This document shows positions 58,514 through 64,000 of a DNA stretch of 64,000 bases, one piece after another. Below the pieces are notes generated by a model. That model saw only the letters and a program-made list of their open reading frames with translations. It had not been told where the DNA came from and ran no database searches. The stretch lies in contig NC_083601.1 of the NCBI RefSeq assembly GCF_029168945.1, forward strand, positions 19,620,160-19,684,159, read 5' to 3'. The stretch's first letter is position 1. Every line of letters begins with the position of its first letter. This DNA comes from Cannabis sativa (Eukaryota; Streptophyta; Magnoliopsida; Rosales; Cannabaceae). The translations under genes were made by a program, and so were the position numbers.

Positions 58514-60974
58514 ATGGAACTTCTACCAGTACTCATAAAGAGCAATGGACAATGGAATGAAGATTACAATTATGTCAACTATGTGGCTAGTGGAGAATTC
58601 ATACCAACAAAATGCAATTATGAAGAGCTACTGCAAATACTGCTTACTTCATTGGGGTGCGAAAACACCAGAACAACACTACAAATACAGTACCAAGCTA
58701 AAAAAGGAATACCACCGATAAAAATATTCAACGATCGAAGCCTCTACTTTTACTTGGAATTGAAAATCAAAGAAACAGATTTCACCACATATCCACTATG
58801 CGTCAACCAGGAAAACAACAACACAACACCTGCTGCAACACCAAATTTGATATCCACAACAACACCGTATGAAGATAATGTGGCAATGATCGAAAACAAC
58901 ACAACAACGCTTGAAAACAACATAACAACAACAGAATCATACACAGCGGGACAGCAAACAGAAGAAGGGGAACAGTCAGAAACAAGAGAATATGAGAACG
59001 AAAAATTCGACATAATTGATTATGCAAATCTGGTTGCTGAAGAAATGGTAGAAAAACTTGAAAACACCAGTAAAAAACTGGATCCAGAAATCGACCTCAA
59101 CAATGCAAAGTTAATAACAGACAAGCATCACCCGAAGTGGAAAAAGGACAGGCATACAAAGACAAGGAAACTCTGAAGAATGTCCTCAGCTACTACGCAA
59201 TCAAAAACAACTTTCAGTACAAAGTGTGGAAGTCCTGCTCTTAAGAGTACAGTTTGAAATGTGTTTACGAAAGCTGCAATTGGTCTCTACGAGCATCGAG
59301 AAATGGCCCAACAAACACATTCATAATCAGGAGGTTCTCAAAAATCCACACATGCCTCATAAATATTAGGCATGAAGACCAAAGGCAAGCAACATCGAAA
59401 CTGATCGGGAAATGCATAAAACTGAAGTTTCTGAACATAAAGACAAAGGCAACACCGATGGACATAAAAGGAGAGTTGAAATACAGGTATGACATCAAGA
59501 TGAACTACATGAAAGCTTGGAGAAGTAAGGAACATGCAGTAAATGACTTAAGAGGAAACACTAGTGACTCGTACAACCTAATACCGAGTTTCTTACACAT
59601 GGTGGAAAAAAGAAACCCAGGATCAGTTGTGGATCTGAAAACAACAGAAGACAACATCTTACTTTTTGTTTTCATGGCGTTGGACGCATCCATAAAAGGG
59701 CGGGGAGCATGCAGACCGATAGTTGTGGTGGACGGAACATTCCTCAAAACAGCTTATGGGGGAACTTTGTTGTGCGCATGCACACAAGATGCAGCAAGTC
59801 ATATTTTTCCACTAGCGTTTTGTGTTGCAGATTCTGAGAATGACCAATCTTGGAAATGGTTCTTCAAAAAATTTAAAGAAGCGTATGGGGTCCGGGAACA
59901 CCAATGCCTAATTTCAGACAGGAATGAAAGCCTCATCAAAGCAGAAATATATCCAGAAATTACACACAGTTTCTACGGGTACCACATTTTGAGCAACCTT
60001 AAAACAAGCTTCAAACAACATGCTGCCAAATACAATCTGCCATTCTTTGGAGCAGTGAAAGCCTACACAGAAAAGCAATTCGAGTTCCCCATGGCTGAAT
60101 TGGATGGATTGGACAAACGCATAAGACCTTACTTAAAAAAAGTCGGTTATGAAAAGTGGTCAAGAATTCATAGCCAAAACAAGAGGTATTCTACAATAAT
60201 CTCAAACATATCAGAATCACTGAACGCCGCAAATCTAGCAGCAAGGGAGCTACCAATTACAACCCTGCTAGAATGCTTGAGAGCATTGGTGCAACAATGG
60301 ACACATACTAATAGGACAAAAGTACACAACACCTTTATAAGCTATCACCAGCTGGAGAAGACATACTGCTTGAAAATTACACATACTCATTGAACCTGGA
60401 GGTAACATATTCATTATGCTTCTTTTTTTAAAAAAAAAAAAAAATCCTAAACAAACAGTAAGTGCATATGTTGTTGTATTGTTGTTTTTATAGTTTTGTA
60501 GTGTTGTTGTTAAAATATCATCTATGTTTTTTTTTTTTAATAAAATTTGAAACAGGTTAAAGCAACAACAGATTACTTGTTCGAGGTAACAAGAATGAAA
60601 GAATCGTGAGAAGTAGACCTAGAAAAAAGAACATGCACGTGCAACAGGTTCCAAATAGATGAAATGCCCTGCGAGTGATGAGGGAGATGAACATGGACCT
60701 GTACACCTACTGTTCAGATTACTACACAAAAAAAAATTGGCTGGCAACTTATGCAGGGACAGTTTACCCAATAGGACACCAAAGTGAGTGGGAGGTACCG
60801 GAAGAAGTGAAGAATATTATAGTCTTGCCTCCGCATGAAAGAGTTAAATCAGGAAGACCAAAAACATTAAGAAGGAAAGCTGGATGGGAAAATGATCAAC
60901 ACAACAAGTGCAGCAAATGTGGGGAACTGGGGCATAACAAAAGAACATGTAGCAGAATACGTAGAAGGGAATAA
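58514..60974 (+). pseudogene. MULE transposase, nearly complete but frame-broken
   Basis: An N-terminal segment (58514-59130) ends in an Asn/Thr/Glu-rich linker. The MuDR DNA-binding domain follows (YKDKETLKNVLSYYAIKNNF to CNWSLRASR, 59140-59310). The DDE core includes VVVDGTFLKTAYGG (first Asp, about 59725), LISDRNESL (second Asp, about 59915) and ISESLNA (likely catalytic Glu, about 60215). The C-x2-H that normally follows the second Asp reads YGYH here, so the Cys is lost. A GT-AG intron lies at 60402-60555. A SWIM finger start CTCNRF...PCE follows and breaks before its His, then a CCHC knuckle CSKCGELGHNKRTC and stop at 60972. Defects: frameshift near 59130, stop at about 59242, frameshift near 60340, stop near 60608 and frameshift near 60675. 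Probably inactive. Confidence 0.88.
60402..60555 (+). other. Intron of the MULE transposase gene
   Basis: 154 bases, gtaaca...aaacag, T-rich. Removing it joins ...SLNLE to VKATTDYLFEV in one frame, the usual transposase phrase before the SWIM finger. Confidence 0.75.
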
Positions 60975-61565
60975 AAACAACAGCAGAACAACAGTGGAAA
61001 AACAAAAAAAAAAACTACACAAACATTTGAGAATGAGATATTGAGGAATTTAAATTTTTGAAATACATAGAGATTAAAGTTTTTATTTGAAAACATTGAT
61101 TACATTGGGATTTGATAATACTTTAGATTGGATATTAAAAGATGTTTGATACTAAATTGAATATATATATATATATGAAGTTTATTACTTAAACAGTTTG
61201 TTTTTTTTATTAATGAAATGAATATTTGTATTCAAAAAAGTTAATAACATTACTGAATTATTATTAAACACTTGAAAAGGTATCTTAACAACTGGGAGAA
61301 AAAAAAACAGAAAAAAACAAAAAAACTATAAGAAAAGAAAATACATAAAAAGATGTGATGTGAAATGAAAATACTAACAAATTTAACATAACAACTTGTT
61401 TATACATAACAAAAAGAAAAAAAAACATACAGAAATAAAGATTACATATTGTCCACAAAAAAATGTAAAAACATAAAAGAAGATCAATGTTTGTTTCCAG
61501 AAACAACAGTAAAAAAACATAAAAACAACATAAAAACAATGACAATCTGATTGAAAAAGGACAAA
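60975..61565. other. Spacer between the converging MULE genes
   Basis: AT-rich, with a (TA) run near 61160-61173 and A-rich homopolymers. No additional frame is supported; it probably holds the 3' UTRs of both genes. Confidence 0.5.
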
Positions 61566-64000
61566 TCATTTCTTGGGAAGGCTGGGAGGGGCCTCGGATT
61601 CACTTTCAATGTTCTCAAGTTGCTTCTTCATGCCATAATGATAAAATAACACAGCCAAACGATCGCGGTGAATTTTCACATCAAAACCAGAGGATGGGAT
61701 GGGTTTGCCATCAATGAAATACTCAGCAAATGATGCTACGAAAACACCACAATCACTGGAAAAAGACAAGAAGAATAACAAAAACAAACACTATGAGAAC
61801 ACTAGTAAAAACCAAAATCACATAACAAAAACATAACAATACAAAAAAGCAGTGAAAAACATTGAACATTATACATAAAACTTACGCTGTGACCTGCTCG
61901 GGTAAACCATCAACAACAACAATCGGGAACGGTTCCATCGTGCTAAACTTAGATTCATTGCGAAGGCCTTTGAAGTCTAACATAGAGAAATAATATGGTA
62001 AAATAACAGAAAAAGACTTGCAAGCTTCTTTGGCAGCTGTCATATACCTTCCAGAACGCAATGAATTGTACAGATATATCCACCGCTCAGCTATGTTTAA
62101 ACGACCACAAATCCAATGATCCTGTAATTTGACATTGATAGGCATAACAACATGATCAACCAAATGCCAAGGAGTGGCACATAATATCTTACCACCACAG
62201 ATGTACTGGGTCACATTATGAGAAAGAGACAACACCGATATATCGTTCTTTTTCTCAACAAACTTCTCATACAAGCTTGTTATGCTAGAACAAAAAAGGT
62301 AATCAGTTGTGGTGACTTTGATTTTCGGCTCGGCTGAGTACATTATTTTCTTACGAAGATAGTAGAAAATAATGTCAATGTGCTGCAAAAAAAAAAGATA
62401 ATAAAAAATCCTTCAATCTTATAAAAAAAACTAACAGAACAACACTTAAAAACATAAAATAATTAAAATAAACAACAAAAACATATAAATAAAAAAAAAA
62501 ACTTACAAAATTGGTAAGGAAACAATTATGGTAGGCAAGGTTGTGAAACCACATCTTGTTGCTAATGTCCTCAACCCCAAAACGAAAGGGCGAAAATATT
62601 GTGTCCTTACCCTTACAATACACATTAGTTGTTGTGCTAAAAAAAACAAAAAAAAAACATCAAAACACAAAAAAAAAAAAAATAGGAAAAAAAGGGAAAA
62701 CAATAAGATATATATAAGTGAAAACACCTACAAAATACTTACTTAGATTTATGCTTTCTAAGACCTGTATCAACCCAAGTGACAAACTCAGCTTCCAATT
62801 GCGGATCGACAGGTTCACCAATCTTGTTGTCCAACGGGCACAAACCACGCACATATTTAACCACCTTATAAACAGACTCATCAGGAGAAACTGAGGATGA
62901 ACCTGATTTAGATGCACCAGAAGCAAGCTCAATGAATGGAGATTTCAAAACAGCTCCTTTCTTCCGATCCCTCTTTTGAGGACGTCAAATAGGAGTCTCT
63001 TGAAAAATAACCATTTCAAGATCATTCTTCTTAGAGGTCTCAACAGAAGCAGAGACATAAGTTGAGGAACCAATCTGAAAAAAAAAAAAAGAAGAAAAAA
63101 TTACTAAATTTTTTTTATTAAAAAAAGTACAATCAAAACACTAGTAAAAATAATAGAATATTATATAAACACACATTATAAAGAAAAAAGAAAAGAAAAA
63201 CAAACCAAATTCTCCACAGCTTTAACAGTAGATGCAATTGTTGCATCAACATCAATGTTCTCTTCCACAACTTGATACTGGTCAGACTGACAACAAAAAC
63301 AACATTAAGAAAATTTTAAAACAACCTCAAAACACAAAATCCACAAAAAGAGCACAGAAAAGGTTGGGCAAACAAGAAATACACCTGTTTGACCTCTGAA
63401 ACAGGTTCCACAGGTCAGACTTCTTGGCATCATCCACTTTGCCAGTATCATCATCCTTTTGAAACAACCTCGGGGACAACAACACCCTCATCATTACGAT
63501 CATCCCTAGTATGAGCCTCATCCTGCCCAGCACCAACTCCAGCTCCATCTAGATCATCATCATCATCATCATCATCAGTATCATCCTCATGATCTTCATC
63601 TCCTTTGTCATCCTCATTTTTAGCATCCTCGTCTTCCTCTGAAATAAAATCTTCATCATCCTCATTTTCAGAAGAACAGAGAGCATCTTCAGACTGAGAT
63701 CCATTGTGAGTATGACCACCATGGGATGACTGAAAAAAAAACATAAAAAATTAATGAAATGTATAAAACAACATAAAAATACTACTAAAAAAATAACAAA
63801 AAACAATTAATGACAATAAAAAAAACAACACCTCAATAAGAATGTCCAACTTCTTGTTCATTTCAGCAACAGATTTCCTGAGAATCCCTTGCTGGCTGAC
63901 AACAACAGAGATACTCTTTTTTTAATTCCTCAAACTCAAGTCGGGAGACATTCTCATGAGCAGATGATGAAGAAGCACCCATCAAGCCAGGTTGACCAAC
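61566..64000 (-). pseudogene. Ulp1/C48 cysteine protease-like gene of the MULE, partial at window edge
   Basis: The likely exons on the minus strand are beyond 64000 to about 63833, 63729-63385, 63286-63206, 63074-62743, 62636-62507, 62382-61886 and 61755-61566. All introns are short and T-rich with GT-AG ends. The protease core is at the C-terminus: LQDHWICGRLNI (catalytic His), WIYLYNSL (Asn where Asp is usual), then GLPEQVTADCGVFVASF with Gln and catalytic Cys; the last two exons splice in frame through the A of ADCGVF. Upstream exons encode a coiled-coil-like segment, an acidic Asp/Glu stretch and family-specific sequence. Defects: a shift near 63470, a TGA near 62986 and a probable shift near 63920. 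A role in removing SUMO-like modifiers is family knowledge; activity here is unproven. Confidence 0.82.
63553..63662 (-). repeat. Trinucleotide (ATC)n tract encoding an acidic run
   Basis: On the plus strand atcatcatc and cctcatc/ttcatc units repeat. On the minus strand the same bases encode runs of Asp and Glu (DDDDDDDDLDGAG at the core). Length variation here would change the acidic tract of the Ulp1-like protein without breaking frame. Confidence 0.8.

Larger units (their letters stand above)
57803..64000. mobile_element. Mutator-like element with transposase and Ulp1-like protease, right end outside window
   Basis: The left end is placed at GGAAAATTTACATATATACTGC (57803), a typical MULE start that resembles the GGAAATTTGCGGC terminus at 13194. 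The right end and target duplication lie beyond 64000, so this boundary is unproven. 57803-58513 is non-coding. A MULE transposase runs rightward (58514-60974). A multi-exon Ulp1/C48 protease-like gene runs leftward from beyond 64000 to 61566. The two genes converge, separated by about 590 bases of AT-rich sequence. Plant MULEs carrying Ulp1-like genes (Kaonashi/KI-MULE type) are known from Arabidopsis and other plants; this looks like that class. Confidence 0.8.

Noticed and set aside
58750..59013. 87-codon minus-strand frame opposite the transposase
   Set aside because: Shadow of the Thr/Asn-rich linker of the MULE transposase on the other strand; hydrophobic only because of the complementary codons.
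61285..61569. 94-codon Phe-rich minus-strand frame after the Ulp1-like stop
   Set aside because: Translation of A/T homopolymers downstream of the real stop at 61566; no domain and wrong side of the stop.
62375..62623. Hydrophobic transmembrane-like protein on the minus strand
   Set aside because: It is exon 62507-62636 of the Ulp1-like gene read through into the following T-rich intron, which encodes Phe/Leu/Val by composition.

Overview
The window looks like nuclear DNA from a flowering plant, most likely a eudicot. The evidence is two conserved plant genes with many short, AT-rich GT-AG introns, set in a dense layer of plant transposons (Ty1/copia, Ty3/gypsy, LINE, SINE, hAT-type MITEs and Mutator-like elements). 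The species cannot be named from this sequence alone.

Layout. 1-9144 is the downstream part of a decayed copia element with a long 3' LTR. It holds a solo gypsy LTR inside its RNase H region and an hAT-type MITE inside its LTR. 9145-17467 is a graveyard: a gypsy pol scrap, tandem repeats, a LINE 3' fragment, a Mutator-like element carrying a tRNA-derived SINE, another MITE and a copia gag fragment on the minus strand. 17468-22026 is a three-layer nest: a small MITE broken by a solo copia LTR, itself broken by a solo gypsy LTR. 22211-23150 is a TIR element. 24500-38399 is a class XI myosin gene on the plus strand. I spliced it by hand into 39 in-frame exons giving 1531 residues. 39305-45059 is a decayed copia element with both LTRs, carrying a MITE within a MITE. 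45484-48000 is an 8-exon minus-strand gene for a glycerophosphocholine acyltransferase (389 residues). 49051-55056 is a complete minus-strand copia element with a perfect target duplication. 55057-57802 is mostly empty, with one probable MITE containing a GGGTCY array. 57803 to the window end is a large Mutator-like element that encodes a MULE transposase (plus strand) and, converging on it, a Ulp1/SUMO-protease-like gene (minus strand). It runs past the right edge.

The two host genes are convergent and do not form a functional unit: myosin XI moves organelles on actin, and GPCAT recycles glycerophosphocholine into lysophosphatidylcholine in membranes. The copia element at 39305-45059 sits between their 3' ends. 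Almost everything else is transposon. Target-site duplications read directly from the sequence allow the order of many insertions to be worked out. The most unusual content is the transposase plus Ulp1-like pair at the right end. It belongs to a known class of plant elements but has changed active-site and metal-binding residues.
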